DNA of 64,000 bases from Sphingomonas faeni (GTDB lineage Bacteria; Pseudomonadota; Alphaproteobacteria; Sphingomonadales; Sphingomonadaceae). A program made the translations under genes and the position numbers. Of the stretch, positions 1-9,152 are shown one piece after another. How positions within the stretch are numbered: position 1 is the first letter of the stretch; each line of letters starts with the position of its first letter. The stretch spans positions 124,001-188,000 of the forward strand of contig NZ_JANBVH010000002.1 in the NCBI RefSeq assembly GCF_024273235.1. Reading direction: 5' to 3'. The notes under the pieces are model-generated. The model did not search any database. It saw only the letters and a program-made list of their open reading frames with translations, and was not told the DNA's origin.

Positions 1-29
1 GTCGCGCGCGCGCGTACGCGCGAGGGACG

Positions 30-776
30 ATGGAGTATGTGTTTGATTTCATGCGGTTGCTGACGGGCGACCGCGCAGGCGCCACGCGTCGCGGTGGATC
101 GGCCCGCCGCCCCGCGCCCGGGGTCCTGCTGCAGCTCCGCCTGGTGTTCTACGGCGTACTGATCGGGTTGATGATGCCGGTGATACGCCAGATCGACTGG
201 TCGGCACTGGCGCCGCCCGGCCTGAAGATCGAGTGGCCGACCGGATTCGGCATCCAATGGCCCGCCGGACGGCTGCGCGTGCCCGGCGGCTGGGGGCGAC
301 CCACGGACGCCGCCCCACCGGTAGCGCCGACAGCTGCTGCCCCGGTCGCAGCAGCGGCAGCCTCGGCTGCTGCCGCTGCTGCGTCGGCCTTGGCGGGTGG
401 CAAGCCGGTATCGGCGCGTTTCACGATCTGCGGCCATGCCAAGCGAATCGACTGCATGGTCGATGGCGACACGTTCTGGATGGCGGGCACCAAGATCCGG
501 ATCGCCGACATCGACACGCCCGAGACTCACCCGCCGCGCTGTGCCGCTGAAGCGCGCGCCGGCAAGGCCGCGACGCTGAAAATGCAGGCGCTGCTGAACG
601 CCGGTCCGTTCACGCTGGTCCCGATCAAGCGCGACGTCGACCGCTATGGACGGAAATTGCGGATCGTCGAGCGCAACGGGGAGTCGCTTGGCGGACTGCT
701 CGTGCAGGCCGGCCTCGCGCGCCGCTATGGCGGCGGCAAGCGCGCCGGCTGGTGTGGCTGGCGCAAGTCGGGCTGA
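30..776 (+). CDS. Membrane-anchored thermonuclease (SNase)-family protein
   Basis: Likely a Ca2+-type staphylococcal-nuclease-fold phosphodiesterase held at the membrane. Of 248 residues, about 33-53 form one hydrophobic segment. Residues about 56-95 are Pro/Gly/Trp-rich, about 95-124 are an almost pure Ala/Pro linker, and about 127-240 are the SNase domain. The family catalytic set is visible: DGDTF (145-149), Arg157, Asp162 and Glu165 in DIDTPE, and Arg208 in DRYGRK, matching D21, R35, D40, E43 and R87 of staphylococcal nuclease. GAGGGACG precedes the ATG. The basic N-terminus before the membrane segment suggests the nuclease domain faces the periplasm, which is inference. The gene stands alone; its upstream neighbour lies outside the window. 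Confidence 0.85.
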   Translation: MEYVFDFMRLLTGDRAGATRRGGSARRPAPGVLLQLRLVFYGVLIGLMMPVIRQIDWSALAPPGLKIEWPTGFGIQWPAGRLRVPGGWGRPTDAAPPVAPTAAAPVAAAAASAAAAAASALAGGKPVSARFTICGHAKRIDCMVDGDTFWMAGTKIRIADIDTPETHPPRCAAEARAGKAATLKMQALLNAGPFTLVPIKRDVDRYGRKLRIVERNGESLGGLLVQAGLARRYGGGKRAGWCGWRKSG

Positions 777-823
777 TCCCGGCAGGGTCATCCTGACCAT
801 TCACCAGCCGTCGCTGCGGATCG

Positions 824-2953
824 CTATCCCTCGATGATCGTCCGGATCTGCGTCGCGAGGGCCTCCATCGCGAACGGCTTGGTGACCATCGACATGCCCG
901 GCTCCAGGAAGCCCGCCGCGAGCGCCGCGTTTTCCGCGTAGCCGGTCATGAACAGCACGCGGAGCCCCGGTCGCATCGCGCGACCGGCGTCGGCGACCTG
1001 GCGACCGTTGAGGCCGGGCAGGCCAATGTCGGTGACGAGCAGGTCGATCCGCTCCATCGTCCGTAGCCGTTCGAGACCGGTCGGGCCGTCATGCGCCTCG
1101 ACCGCCTGATAGCCGAGTTCGCCCAGCACCTCGACGATCAGCGACCGGACGACGGCATCGTCCTCGACCACCAGCACGATCTCGCCAGCATCGGTGACGT
1201 GGTCCTGCGTCAGTCCGGGAAGCGGCTCGTCCTGCTCCGCCTCGCCGTAATGGCGGGGAAGGTACAGCTTGACCGTCGTGCCCTGGCCGACTTCGCTGTA
1301 GATCTTCGCATAGCCCTCCGACTGGCGGGCGAAACCGTAGATCATCGACAGGCCAAGCCCGGTGCCCTGGCCGATCGGCTTGGTGGTGAAGAACGGCTCG
1401 AACGCCTTCGATATGGTGTCCGCGGACATGCCGGTGCCGGTGTCCGAGACGCAGATGCAGACATAATGGCCGGGCCGCACGTCGCGCTGGCTGGCGGCAA
1501 AGTGATCGTCGAGATGCGCGTTGCAGGTCTCGATCGTCAGCTTGCCACCGTGCGGCATCGCGTCGCGCGCGTTGATGACGAGATTGAGCAACGAGTTTTC
1601 GAGCTGGTTCGGATCGCACAGCGTCGTCCACAGGCCGGCGCCGAGCACCATCTCGAACTCTATCCGTTCGCCGATCGTGCGGCGGAGCAGATCCTCCAGC
1701 GATGCGACCAGCGGGTTGGCCTTCACCGGCCGCGGATCGAGCGGCTGGCGGCGCGAGAAGGCGAGCAGGCGGTGGGTGAGCGAGGCGGCGCGGTTGGCGG
1801 CGGTGGTGGCGCCGGTGATGAAGCGATCGAGTTCGCCGACGCGGCCCTGTGCGACGCGGCGCTGGACGATCTCGAGGCTGCCGGTGATGCCTTGCAGCAG
1901 ATTGTTGAAATCGTGCGCGATGCCGCCTGTGAGCTGGCCGACCGCCTCCATCTTCTGCGCCTGGCGGAGCGCTTCCTGCGCCTCGACCAGTTCCTGCGTG
2001 CGATCGCGGACGCGCTGTTCGAGGTCGGCGTTGAGCGCCTGCAGGTCGCGCTCCAGCATCTTGCGGGCGGTGACGTCGGCGCCCTCGACGAAGATCCCGA
2101 CGACCTCGCCGTTCGCATCGCGGATCGGCTGGTAGACGAAATCGAGATAGCGGTCGTCGACCGGGCCGCCCGGTGCGGCCTGTACCGCATAGAGCATGCC
2201 GGACGCGGTGAACGCCTCGCCGGTCGCGTAGACATGATCGAGGAGTTCGAGAAAACCCTGCTCGACCGCGTCGGGCAGTGCCTCGGCGACGGTGCGGCCA
2301 AGCACGGGGCGGTGGCCGACCAGCTTGTCGTAGCCCGGATTGGTGAGTTCGAAGCGGTGATCGGGCCCGCGCAACATCGCCATGAAGGTCGGCGCCTGGG
2401 CGAACATCTGGCCCATCCGCTCGCGCTCGTCACGGAGCGCGCGTTCGATCAGGACCCGCTCGGTACTTTCATAGGTCGAGCAGAACATGCCGGCGACCGC
2501 GCCGCTTTCGTCGCGCACCGGCGAATAGGAGAAGGTGAACCAGGTCTGCTCGTCATAGCCCTTGCGATTGGTGACCAGCGGCAGGTTTTCGAAGAACGAC
2601 GCCTTGCCGGCGAGCGCGCGGTCGACGAGCGGGCCGATATCCGACCAGAGTTCCGACCATATGACATCGAGTCGACCGCCGAGCGCGGCGGGGTGCTTGT
2701 CGTAGAGGATCCGCGCGTAATGATCGTTGTAGAGGAAGCCGAGTTCGGGGCCCCAGGCGACGCACATCGCGAATTCCGAGGCGAGCATCAGCGACACGAT
2801 CGAGCGCAGCGATTGCGGCCATTGCTCGATCGGGCCGAGCGGCGACGACGACCAGTCGTGCGTGCGGATCATCGCCGCCATCTCGCCGCCACCGGTGAGG
2901 AAATCGGCTGCAGCGGTCGGCTGTCCCGCCGGGGAGTTCACGTCTGTCGTCAT
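824..2953 (-). CDS. Hybrid sensor histidine kinase/response regulator with two PAS domains
   Basis: Cytoplasmic sensor kinase of 709 residues with no obvious membrane segment. Order: an N-terminal PAS-like domain (about 25-150, with HDWSSSPLGP typical of this group), a second PAS (about 180-300), a short coiled coil, HisKA with the phospho-accepting His in GIAHDFNN, HATPase_c (N box NLVINARDA, G1 SDTGTGM, G2 GTGLGLS) and a C-terminal receiver with acceptor Asp in LLVTDIGLPGLNG. The start is at 2953 because CAGGA lies seven bases upstream; an in-frame ATG 75 bases earlier has no such site. No cognate output gene is adjacent, so the fused receiver may act as a phosphate sink or a relay. Ligand unknown. 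Confidence 0.85.
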   Translation of the reverse strand: MTTDVNSPAGQPTAAADFLTGGGEMAAMIRTHDWSSSPLGPIEQWPQSLRSIVSLMLASEFAMCVAWGPELGFLYNDHYARILYDKHPAALGGRLDVIWSELWSDIGPLVDRALAGKASFFENLPLVTNRKGYDEQTWFTFSYSPVRDESGAVAGMFCSTYESTERVLIERALRDERERMGQMFAQAPTFMAMLRGPDHRFELTNPGYDKLVGHRPVLGRTVAEALPDAVEQGFLELLDHVYATGEAFTASGMLYAVQAAPGGPVDDRYLDFVYQPIRDANGEVVGIFVEGADVTARKMLERDLQALNADLEQRVRDRTQELVEAQEALRQAQKMEAVGQLTGGIAHDFNNLLQGITGSLEIVQRRVAQGRVGELDRFITGATTAANRAASLTHRLLAFSRRQPLDPRPVKANPLVASLEDLLRRTIGERIEFEMVLGAGLWTTLCDPNQLENSLLNLVINARDAMPHGGKLTIETCNAHLDDHFAASQRDVRPGHYVCICVSDTGTGMSADTISKAFEPFFTTKPIGQGTGLGLSMIYGFARQSEGYAKIYSEVGQGTTVKLYLPRHYGEAEQDEPLPGLTQDHVTDAGEIVLVVEDDAVVRSLIVEVLGELGYQAVEAHDGPTGLERLRTMERIDLLVTDIGLPGLNGRQVADAGRAMRPGLRVLFMTGYAENAALAAGFLEPGMSMVTKPFAMEALATQIRTIIEG

Positions 2954-3070
2954 CTCAGAGTCCTGCCGGGTCGCACGCCGCGCCGAAGTATACTCCGATA
3001 TCGGGTCGATACCGGCTCGGGGCGCCATAATCCACCGGTTGCACGACTCCGGCCGCCACGGGTCGGCGGG

Positions 3071-3796
3071 TCATCGGCACAGCTCGTCGGCAAGTCGGGT
3101 CAGGCTGTCGACGCTGAACTCCCAGTCCTGCGCGTCGTCGGCATCGGGCGCGGGGCGGCCGCCATATTCCAGTGGGCGATCGACATAGGCGGTCTGCAGG
3201 CCGGCGGCGCGGGCGGCGGCGAGGTCGCTGTGGTGGGCGGCGACGAGGCAGAGTTCGGCGGGGTCGACCGCGAGCATGCGTGCGGTGGCGAGGTAGGATT
3301 CGGGGAGCGGCTTGTAGACGCGGCTGACTTCGGCGCCGAGGATCGCGTCCCAGGGAAGGCGCGCGCGGCGGGCCATGTCGAGCATCAGCGCGATGTTGCC
3401 GTTGCTGAGCGTGACGATCGGGTAGCGGGTCTTGAGGCGGGTGAGGCCTTCGACCGAGTCCGGCCAGGGATCGAGGCGGTGCCAGGCATGGGTGAGGTCG
3501 ACGAGCGTGGCTTCGTCGAGCGCGGCAGGGGCGATGCCGTGGTGGCGGAGCAGGTCTTCGAGCGCCTCGCGGTGGAGCGTGTCGAGGATCACGAACGCGC
3601 GGCGGCCGCTGCGGACCTCCTCGAGCGAGGGCTGATAGCGTTTGCGCCAGCCGTCGGCGAAGGCGTGCGGGTCGATGTCGCTGCGACCAAGCCGCGCGAG
3701 AACGGGCGCGGCGTCGCGGGCGATGCCGGAGCGCCAATCGACCACGGTGCCGAATACGTCGAAGGCGAGGGCCTTGATGGGGGTGCGCTGGGGCAT
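3071..3796 (-). CDS. Haloacid dehalogenase type II-like hydrolase
   Basis: HAD-superfamily enzyme of 241 residues with the layout of (S)-2-haloacid dehalogenases: nucleophile Asp13 in FDVFGTVVD, motif II Ser in TLSNGN, Lys in VYKPLPESY, and the acidic motif III in HHSDLAAARAAG. The cap is helical and inserted after motif I. Such enzymes hydrolyse 2-haloalkanoic acids, but many HAD-type-II proteins act on other substrates, so dehalogenation is family-based inference. It is encoded on its own, upstream of the sensor kinase on the same strand, with 117 bases between them. A large repeat-filled gap lies on its other side. Confidence 0.8.
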   Translation of the reverse strand: MPQRTPIKALAFDVFGTVVDWRSGIARDAAPVLARLGRSDIDPHAFADGWRKRYQPSLEEVRSGRRAFVILDTLHREALEDLLRHHGIAPAALDEATLVDLTHAWHRLDPWPDSVEGLTRLKTRYPIVTLSNGNIALMLDMARRARLPWDAILGAEVSRVYKPLPESYLATARMLAVDPAELCLVAAHHSDLAAARAAGLQTAYVDRPLEYGGRPAPDADDAQDWEFSVDSLTRLADELCR

Positions 3797-3901
3797 GGGG
3801 GAGAGACGGTATTGGGGGGCGGTTGGTTCCGAGCGGGGGGCGTGAGTGCGTCCCTATGTGGCACTTCGGGCTGTCCAGCACCCGAGTCCTCTCCCACCCC
3901 G

Positions 3902-3943
3902 CCATCTACCACCAGGCCATCTACCACCAGGCTATCCACCACC
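3902..3943. repeat. 15-bp tandem repeat, about 2.8 copies
   Basis: Two identical copies of ccatctaccaccagg (3902-3916 and 3917-3931) and a partial third run directly into the left arm of repeat family A. The 3797-4342 gap holds no gene I can support; it contains this array, one family A unit, degenerate repeats and one family B unit. Confidence 0.85.
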
Positions 3944-4042
3944 CCGGCGGAGGCCGGGGCCCAATTGGGAGCGGCGCATTGGCGTATGCTGCGCGCGGTT
4001 ACCTGGACCTTGCCAATTGGGCCCCGGCCTTCGCCGGGGTGG
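3938..4042. repeat. Repeat family A, copy 1 (105 bp paired hairpins)
   Basis: Left arm ccaccccggcggaggccggg followed by gcccaattggg, and right arm gccccggccttcgccggggt preceded by ccaattgg. The two arms are inverted copies, each containing its own GC hairpin, around a variable 42-bp centre. Confidence 0.9.
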
Positions 4043-4140
4043 TTGGTGGTGTTTCCGATCTCCCCTCTCACCGCGGCCCGCTGCCGCCGATCCGTCGGCC
4101 AAGACAAGTCCGTCAGCCAACCCGATCAGTCCCCGCAAGC

Positions 4141-4230
4141 CATTCCCCGCACAACAAGACATTCCCCGCAGAACAAGACCGTCACCAAACAGACCCCGTC
4201 ACCCCAGAAAAGCCCGTCACCCCGAAAAGC
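4141..4230. repeat. Stuttered short repeats preceding repeat family B
   Basis: A 19-bp unit, cattccccgcacaacaaga, occurs twice (4141-4159 and 4160-4178, one difference). It is followed by two incomplete copies of the family B left arm, cccgtcaccccagaaaag at 4195 and cccgtcaccccgaaaag at 4213, before the intact arm at 4232. This looks like slippage or partial duplication of the arm. Confidence 0.75.
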
Positions 4231-4231
4231 C

Positions 4232-4314
4232 CGTCACCCCAGCGAAAGCTGGGGTCTTCCGGTTGTCGCGCGTGAGCCTGCCGCACGAGACCCCAGCTTT
4301 CGCTGGGGTGACGG
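4232..4314. repeat. Repeat family B, copy 1
   Basis: Inverted arms cgtcaccccagcgaaagctg and cagctttcgctggggtgacg, each a hairpin (CCCAGC GAAA GCTGGG), flanking about 33 bp of variable sequence. Confidence 0.9.
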
Positions 4315-4342
4315 GAGAGGCGCTAACCTGACACGCCCCCCG

Positions 4343-6997
4343 TCACCCCACCCGGCGGATGCGAGCCGCCTGGCCGGGGTTCAGCCGGTCCAGATTGAAC
4401 GCCTCGTCGAACTCGATCCCCGCCTTGCCGCCATGCGCCCAGCGGACCCGGGCGGGGGTCATCTGGTTTTCGAGGAGTTCGATCTGGATCTCGATGCCGT
4501 CGGGGTTGCCGTCGAACTTCAGGCCGTCGAGCATCGCGCCCGAGGTCGAGATGTCGCGGATCCGGACGTCGCCGTGGATGCCGTCGAGCAGGATGCGGGC
4601 GGAGCGGAGCATCTTGTGGCGGCGGGCGCGGCTGACCTTGAAGCCGCTGGCGGTTGCCGCACCGTTCTCGACGCCCAGTTGCCGCAGCGCCTCTTCCGCG
4701 CGGACCGGGCGGCCATAGACATAGCCCTGGATGTGGCTGCACCCGAGATCGCGCAGCAGGTCGATCTCGTCCTGCACCTCGACTCCCTCGGCGGTCGTCT
4801 CCATGCCGAGCGTGTCGGCGAGCGTGACGATCGCCTTGATGATCGCGGCGTTGCGGTTGCCCGGCTCGGCGGCGCCCTTCACGAACGACTGGTCGATCTT
4901 GATCTTGTCGAACGGGGCGTTGCGCAGATAGCCGAGCGACGAATAGCCGGTGCCGAAATCGTCGAGCGCGAGCCGGACGCCTACGCCCTTGAGCGCCCTG
5001 AACATCTGTTCGGACGAGCGCGTCTCGTCGAGGAAGACGCCCTCGGTGATCTCGAGTTCGAGCCGGCCCGGGGCGATCCCCGACTGCGCCAGCGCGCTGG
5101 TGACGAGTGCGGGGAGGACCGGGTTGGCGAACTGGATCGGCGAGACGTTGACCGCGACGCGGATCGTGTCGGGCCAGCGCGCCGCCTCGCTGCACGCGGT
5201 ACGCAGGACCCATTCGCCGATCGCCTCGATCAGCCCGCATTCCTCCGCCACGGGAATGAAGTCGGCGGGTGAGACGAACCCCCGCGTCGGATGGTTCCAG
5301 CGGATCAGCGCCTCGTAGCCGACGATCCGGACCGAGTCCGTGCTGACGACCGGCTGGTAGCACAGGTGGAACGCGCCCTCCGACACGGCGATGCGCAGAT
5401 CGTCCTCGAGCAGCTTGCGAGTCCGCGCGCCCGCCAGCATCTCGTCGGCGAAGAAGCGGTGGACGCCGCGGCCGTCGCCCTTGGCGGCATACAGCGCGAG
5501 GTCGGCGTTGCGGACCAAAGTCTCTGAATCCTCGCCGTCGTCGGGCGCGATGGCGATGCCGATCGAACAGCCGATGGTGACTGCGGTGCCGCTGATGAAA
5601 TAGGGCTGCGACAGCGACGCGATCAGATCGCGCGCCAGATCGGCGAGCGTGTCGCGATTGTCGATGCCGGGCAGCACCACCTTGAACTCGTCGCCGCCGA
5701 GCCGCCCGACCAGCCCGGTGCCGCCGACCCCCCGCTGGAGCCGTTGTGCGACCTGTTGCAGCAACGCGTCGCCGGCCTGATGACCCAGCGTGTCGTTGAC
5801 CGCCTTGAACCGGTCGAGGTCCATCAGGAACAGCGAGGTAGCGCGGTACGGCCCGGTGTTCTGCGCGAGCGTCTTTTCGAGCGAGATTCGCATCCGCTGG
5901 CGGTTGGCGAGCCCGGTGAGGCCGTCGAACAGCGCCAGCCGCGTGATCTCCGCCTCCGACTTGCGCTGTTCGGTCAGGTCGCTGCCCGAGCCGATGAACC
6001 CCTGGAACCGGCCGAGGTCGTCGACTACCGGACGGCCCGAGATCGACCACCAGCGGTCGCTGTCCGACGCCGCTGCGCAGACCGAATAGTCGGAGAACGA
6101 TGTCCGCGACGAGATGTGGAAGGCGAGCGTGCGCTCGGTGCCGGGCGTGTCGCTGTCCATCTGGAACAGGTCGGTGAGGGACTGGCCGATCGCGCTGCCG
6201 GAGGGGACGAGATCGCGCGCGACCTTGGCCGAGAGATAGGTCACGCGGCCCTGGCGGTCGGCTTCCCAGAACCAGCCGGCGCCGTGCTGTTCGAACTCGG
6301 CGATCATCTTGACCGCGACGCAGCCCGCGTTCGAGGCCGCCGCGCGATCGAGTTCGCGCGCGTGGTCGATCCGCGCGAGGCGAAGCGTTGCCGCGATCAG
6401 GCAGCCGAGGAACAGCAAGGCGATCGCCACCGGGATGCCGGGCCCGGCGAGGACCGCCAGCGTCAGCACCAGCCCGCCGCCGAAGCCGAGCGATGCGGCG
6501 CGGACCGGGTGGAGGCTGACCGCGGTGATGCCGATCGTCCCCGCCACCGCGACCGCGTCGGTGAACCGGATCGGACCGTCGGGCGCCGACGTGATGACCC
6601 ACAGCAGCGCGGTCAGCATCGCCGCCATCGCCGCCGCGCAGAGCGTCACGATCCGGTTGCGCTTGTAGGGCGCGAGCGCGACGAGCGCCGGCAGGCGGAC
6701 GGTCGCGAAGATCGACAGCGAGGCCGCCAGAAGGATCGCGCACTGCGCGGCGATCCCGATGATGCCGACCTGCGTATCGTCCACGCCGAATGCGGCCAGG
6801 CCGATCAGCAACGCGCAGGCGATGCCTTGAATCGCCAGCGTGAACGGCCAGACCGCGGCGATCTGCGCGAGCTTCAGCACGAACAGATCGGTCACCTGAT
6901 CGCGGTCGTCCTCGCTCAGCCCGAACAGCCCGCGCAGGGCAAGGCCGTGCGGGCGGCTATGCGCACGGCGATCGGCGGTGGGAAGCGGCGCGTACAT
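4343..6997 (-). CDS. Membrane GGDEF-EAL-PilZ cyclic-di-GMP signalling protein
   Basis: An 884-residue protein. Residues about 40-215 hold roughly six hydrophobic segments, about 235-350 a PAS domain, about 355-520 GGDEF, about 535-780 EAL, and about 800-880 PilZ. The cyclase signature GGDEF is intact, with no RxxD inhibitory site at the usual spot. The EAL domain keeps all phosphodiesterase residues I can check: EALIRW, VNVSPIQF, LEITEG, LDDFGTGYSS, KIDQSF, AEGVE and IQGYVYG. The PilZ domain has Arg-rich RHKMLRSAR and DISTSGAML. It could therefore make, break and bind c-di-GMP; the net activity cannot be read from sequence. Single gene, transcribed divergently from the oxidoreductase at 7201. 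Confidence 0.9.
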   Translation of the reverse strand: MYAPLPTADRRAHSRPHGLALRGLFGLSEDDRDQVTDLFVLKLAQIAAVWPFTLAIQGIACALLIGLAAFGVDDTQVGIIGIAAQCAILLAASLSIFATVRLPALVALAPYKRNRIVTLCAAAMAAMLTALLWVITSAPDGPIRFTDAVAVAGTIGITAVSLHPVRAASLGFGGGLVLTLAVLAGPGIPVAIALLFLGCLIAATLRLARIDHARELDRAAASNAGCVAVKMIAEFEQHGAGWFWEADRQGRVTYLSAKVARDLVPSGSAIGQSLTDLFQMDSDTPGTERTLAFHISSRTSFSDYSVCAAASDSDRWWSISGRPVVDDLGRFQGFIGSGSDLTEQRKSEAEITRLALFDGLTGLANRQRMRISLEKTLAQNTGPYRATSLFLMDLDRFKAVNDTLGHQAGDALLQQVAQRLQRGVGGTGLVGRLGGDEFKVVLPGIDNRDTLADLARDLIASLSQPYFISGTAVTIGCSIGIAIAPDDGEDSETLVRNADLALYAAKGDGRGVHRFFADEMLAGARTRKLLEDDLRIAVSEGAFHLCYQPVVSTDSVRIVGYEALIRWNHPTRGFVSPADFIPVAEECGLIEAIGEWVLRTACSEAARWPDTIRVAVNVSPIQFANPVLPALVTSALAQSGIAPGRLELEITEGVFLDETRSSEQMFRALKGVGVRLALDDFGTGYSSLGYLRNAPFDKIKIDQSFVKGAAEPGNRNAAIIKAIVTLADTLGMETTAEGVEVQDEIDLLRDLGCSHIQGYVYGRPVRAEEALRQLGVENGAATASGFKVSRARRHKMLRSARILLDGIHGDVRIRDISTSGAMLDGLKFDGNPDGIEIQIELLENQMTPARVRWAHGGKAGIEFDEAFNLDRLNPGQAARIRRVG

Positions 6998-7200
6998 CGG
7001 GGGTATCCTGCGGATTCGAGACGGTCCGGGCCTATGCGGCGACGCAGGCCCCAGGGCTGGAGCGAACGCGGTCGTGGTACCCGGTCGTCCACCAATCGAC
7101 CCGAAGTGGTTTTTTAAGCGTAAACAGGAAGTTTAGTTCTGGGGATAGCTATGCGTGCTGTCGCGTTGAGGGTCCGATTCCCTTTTGCGAGGCATTCCCC

Positions 7201-8340
7201 ATGAGCGTCGTTTCCAACATCACCGCCGCCCTCGGACTGGGCAAGAAGAAGGTCCGCTATGCGATCGTCGGGCTCGGCGACATCTCGCAGGCATCGATGA
7301 TGCCCGGCGTCGCGCATACCGGTAATTCCGAGATCACCGCGCTGGTCACCGACGATCCGGTCAAGGCGCGTGAACTCGGCAAGACCTACGGCGTCGAGGC
7401 GACCTATCGCTACGACCAGTTCGACGAACTCCTCGCCTCCGGGCTGATCGATGCGGTCTATCTCGGGACGCCGAACTGGCGGCATGCCGAGTTCGCGATC
7501 CCGGCGCTGAAGGCGGGCATCCACGTCCTGTCCGAGAAGCCGCTCGAGATTTCGGTCGAGAAGGCCGAGGCGATCCGTGACGCCGAGCGCGCATCGTCCG
7601 CCAAGCTGATGACCGCGTACCGGCTGCATTTCGAACCCTCGACGCTCGATGCGATCCGGCGGATCCGGAGCGGCGAACTGGGCGAGCTGATCGCGTTCAC
7701 CTCGTGCTTCACGCAGAAGGTCGATCCGGCCAATCACCGCGTGAAGAACGGCGTGCAGGCCGGGCCGCTGTTCGACATGGCGCCGTATCCGATCAACGCG
7801 ACTCGCTATCTGTTCGGGGCCGAGCCGACCGAAGTGGTCTCGGCCGTCGCCACGCGGCATCCTGAACTGGGGTTGGGAGACCTCGACGACACGTTCGCGG
7901 TGACGTTGCGGTTTCCCGGCAACCGGATCGCGCAGTTCACCGTCTCCTATGCGGCCAACAACGTCGACAGCCTGACGATCACCGGCACCGAGGGCAGCAT
8001 CCACATGGACCCGGCCTATGGCTTCGGCGACGCGATGGAGCAGCGCGTGACGATCGGCGAGAAGAAGAGCCATGAGAGCTTCAAGCCGACCGACCAGTTC
8101 GGTGGCGAGATGCGCTATTTCTCCGACTGCATCCTCGAGGATCGCGATCCCGAGCCCGATGCCGAGGAGGGGCTTGCCGATCTCCGCGTGATCGAGGGCG
8201 TGCTGGAGGCGCTGGAGACGCGCGGGCCGGTGACGTTGCCGCCGTTCGTGCGCTCACGCCGGATTTCGGCGGAGCAGGAGCAGACCCTGTCGCCGATCAA
8301 GGAGCCCAAGCTCGTTCACGCCGCCAGCCCGACCGGCTGA
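7201..8340 (+). CDS. Gfo/Idh/MocA-family NAD(P)-dependent oxidoreductase
   Basis: A 379-residue dehydrogenase resembling glucose-fructose oxidoreductase-type enzymes. The N-terminal Rossmann fold has VGLGDISQASMMPG at about 24-37, the family EKP motif is in LSEKPLEIS (about 110), and the C-terminal alpha/beta substrate domain follows. No Tat or Sec signal is visible, unlike the periplasmic glucose-fructose oxidoreductase, so it is probably cytoplasmic. GCGAGG lies upstream of the ATG. Substrate is unknown, probably a sugar or sugar derivative. The gene ends five bases before the next one, so the two are likely cotranscribed. Confidence 0.85.
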   Translation: MSVVSNITAALGLGKKKVRYAIVGLGDISQASMMPGVAHTGNSEITALVTDDPVKARELGKTYGVEATYRYDQFDELLASGLIDAVYLGTPNWRHAEFAIPALKAGIHVLSEKPLEISVEKAEAIRDAERASSAKLMTAYRLHFEPSTLDAIRRIRSGELGELIAFTSCFTQKVDPANHRVKNGVQAGPLFDMAPYPINATRYLFGAEPTEVVSAVATRHPELGLGDLDDTFAVTLRFPGNRIAQFTVSYAANNVDSLTITGTEGSIHMDPAYGFGDAMEQRVTIGEKKSHESFKPTDQFGGEMRYFSDCILEDRDPEPDAEEGLADLRVIEGVLEALETRGPVTLPPFVRSRRISAEQEQTLSPIKEPKLVHAASPTG

Positions 8341-8345
8341 GCGGC

Positions 8346-8903
8346 ATGCTCGCCTTCCTCGATTTCGAAGCGTCGTCGCTGGGTAAGAAGAGCTACCCGA
8401 TCGAGGTGGCGTGGGTGTTCGAGGACGGTGCGTCGGAGAGCCATCTGATCAAGCCTGCGCCGGAGTGGACCGACTGGGATCCGGCGGCGCAGGCGATCCA
8501 CGGGATCGAGCGGCGGGTGTTGGAGGAAGAGGGCGAGGACCACCGGCTCGTTGCTGCGCGGATGGTCGAGGTGCTGGCGGGGCATGACCTGCTTGCCAGC
8601 GCCCCGTCCTGGGATGGGAAATGGCTGAGCACGCTGTTGCGGGCTGGCGGGCAGCCGAAGCGGGTGCTGCGGTTGCGCGATACGGACGCGGCGCAGTTGG
8701 AGGCGGCGCGGGCGTGCCTCGCGGGTGTGGAGCCGGCGGCGGTGCGGGAGGCTCTCGCGCGGGAGGTGGTCGGCGAAGTGTCGCAGCGGCGGAACGGGCG
8801 GGTGCCGGATCACCGGGCGCTGGCGGATGCGGAGGCGGAGTTGGCGCAGTGGCTGGAGGTGCGGGTCGAGGCGCAGAGGCGGGCGGGGGAGTACCTGTCT
8901 TAA
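8346..8903 (+). CDS. DEDDh 3'-5' exonuclease-like protein
   Basis: A 185-residue protein of the DnaQ-like exonuclease fold. ExoI motif FLDFEAS supplies the two metal-binding acids at residues 6 and 8, SWDGKW (about 87) fits ExoII, and DHRALADAEA near residue 160 fits the ExoIIIe His/Asp motif. It lacks polymerase-associated regions and is much shorter than DNA polymerase III epsilon, so it is a stand-alone nuclease of unknown substrate. It lies five bases after the oxidoreductase gene and has no strong Shine-Dalgarno sequence of its own, suggesting translational coupling. Confidence 0.75.
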   Translation: MLAFLDFEASSLGKKSYPIEVAWVFEDGASESHLIKPAPEWTDWDPAAQAIHGIERRVLEEEGEDHRLVAARMVEVLAGHDLLASAPSWDGKWLSTLLRAGGQPKRVLRLRDTDAAQLEAARACLAGVEPAAVREALAREVVGEVSQRRNGRVPDHRALADAEAELAQWLEVRVEAQRRAGEYLS

Positions 8904-8906
8904 GGC

Positions 8907-9011
8907 ACCACCCCGGCGAAGGCCGGGGCCCAATTGGGAGAGGTTGGTAACTGCATGCAGCGCTTCGTTACTGCGACCTTGCCACTTGGGCCCCGGCCTC
9001 CGCCGGGGTGG
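8907..9011. repeat. Repeat family A, copy 2
   Basis: 105 bp with the same arms as copy 1, one compensatory variation (aattggg against acttggg). The centre, aggttggtaac and gttactgcgacctt, extends the inverted repeat. The 8904-9248 gap contains only repeats A2, D1 and B2. Confidence 0.9.
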
Positions 9012-9053
9012 ATGTCTCAGGAGAGACCGAAGCCGCAACACGTTCAAACCCTG

Positions 9054-9107
9054 TTTCCCCGCGAAGGCGGGGACCCAGACTGGGCTCCCGCCTTCGCGGG
9101 AGAACAA
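9054..9107. repeat. Repeat family D, copy 1
   Basis: Two hairpins, ttccccgcgaaggcggggac and gctcccgccttcgcgggaga, separated by the short centre ccagactgg. Lies 42 bp from family A copy 2. Confidence 0.9.
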
Positions 9108-9152
9108 GGAGGCGTGTGTTGTCCGGAGTTGAATCAACGCGTTGCCCCCATT

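Noticed and set aside
1091-5272. A 1393-residue open frame on the plus strand
   Set aside because: It runs antisense through the sensor kinase, the dehalogenase, the repeat gap and the EAL gene. Its composition (His/Arg/Ala/Asp runs) is the usual mirror of high-GC codon bias.
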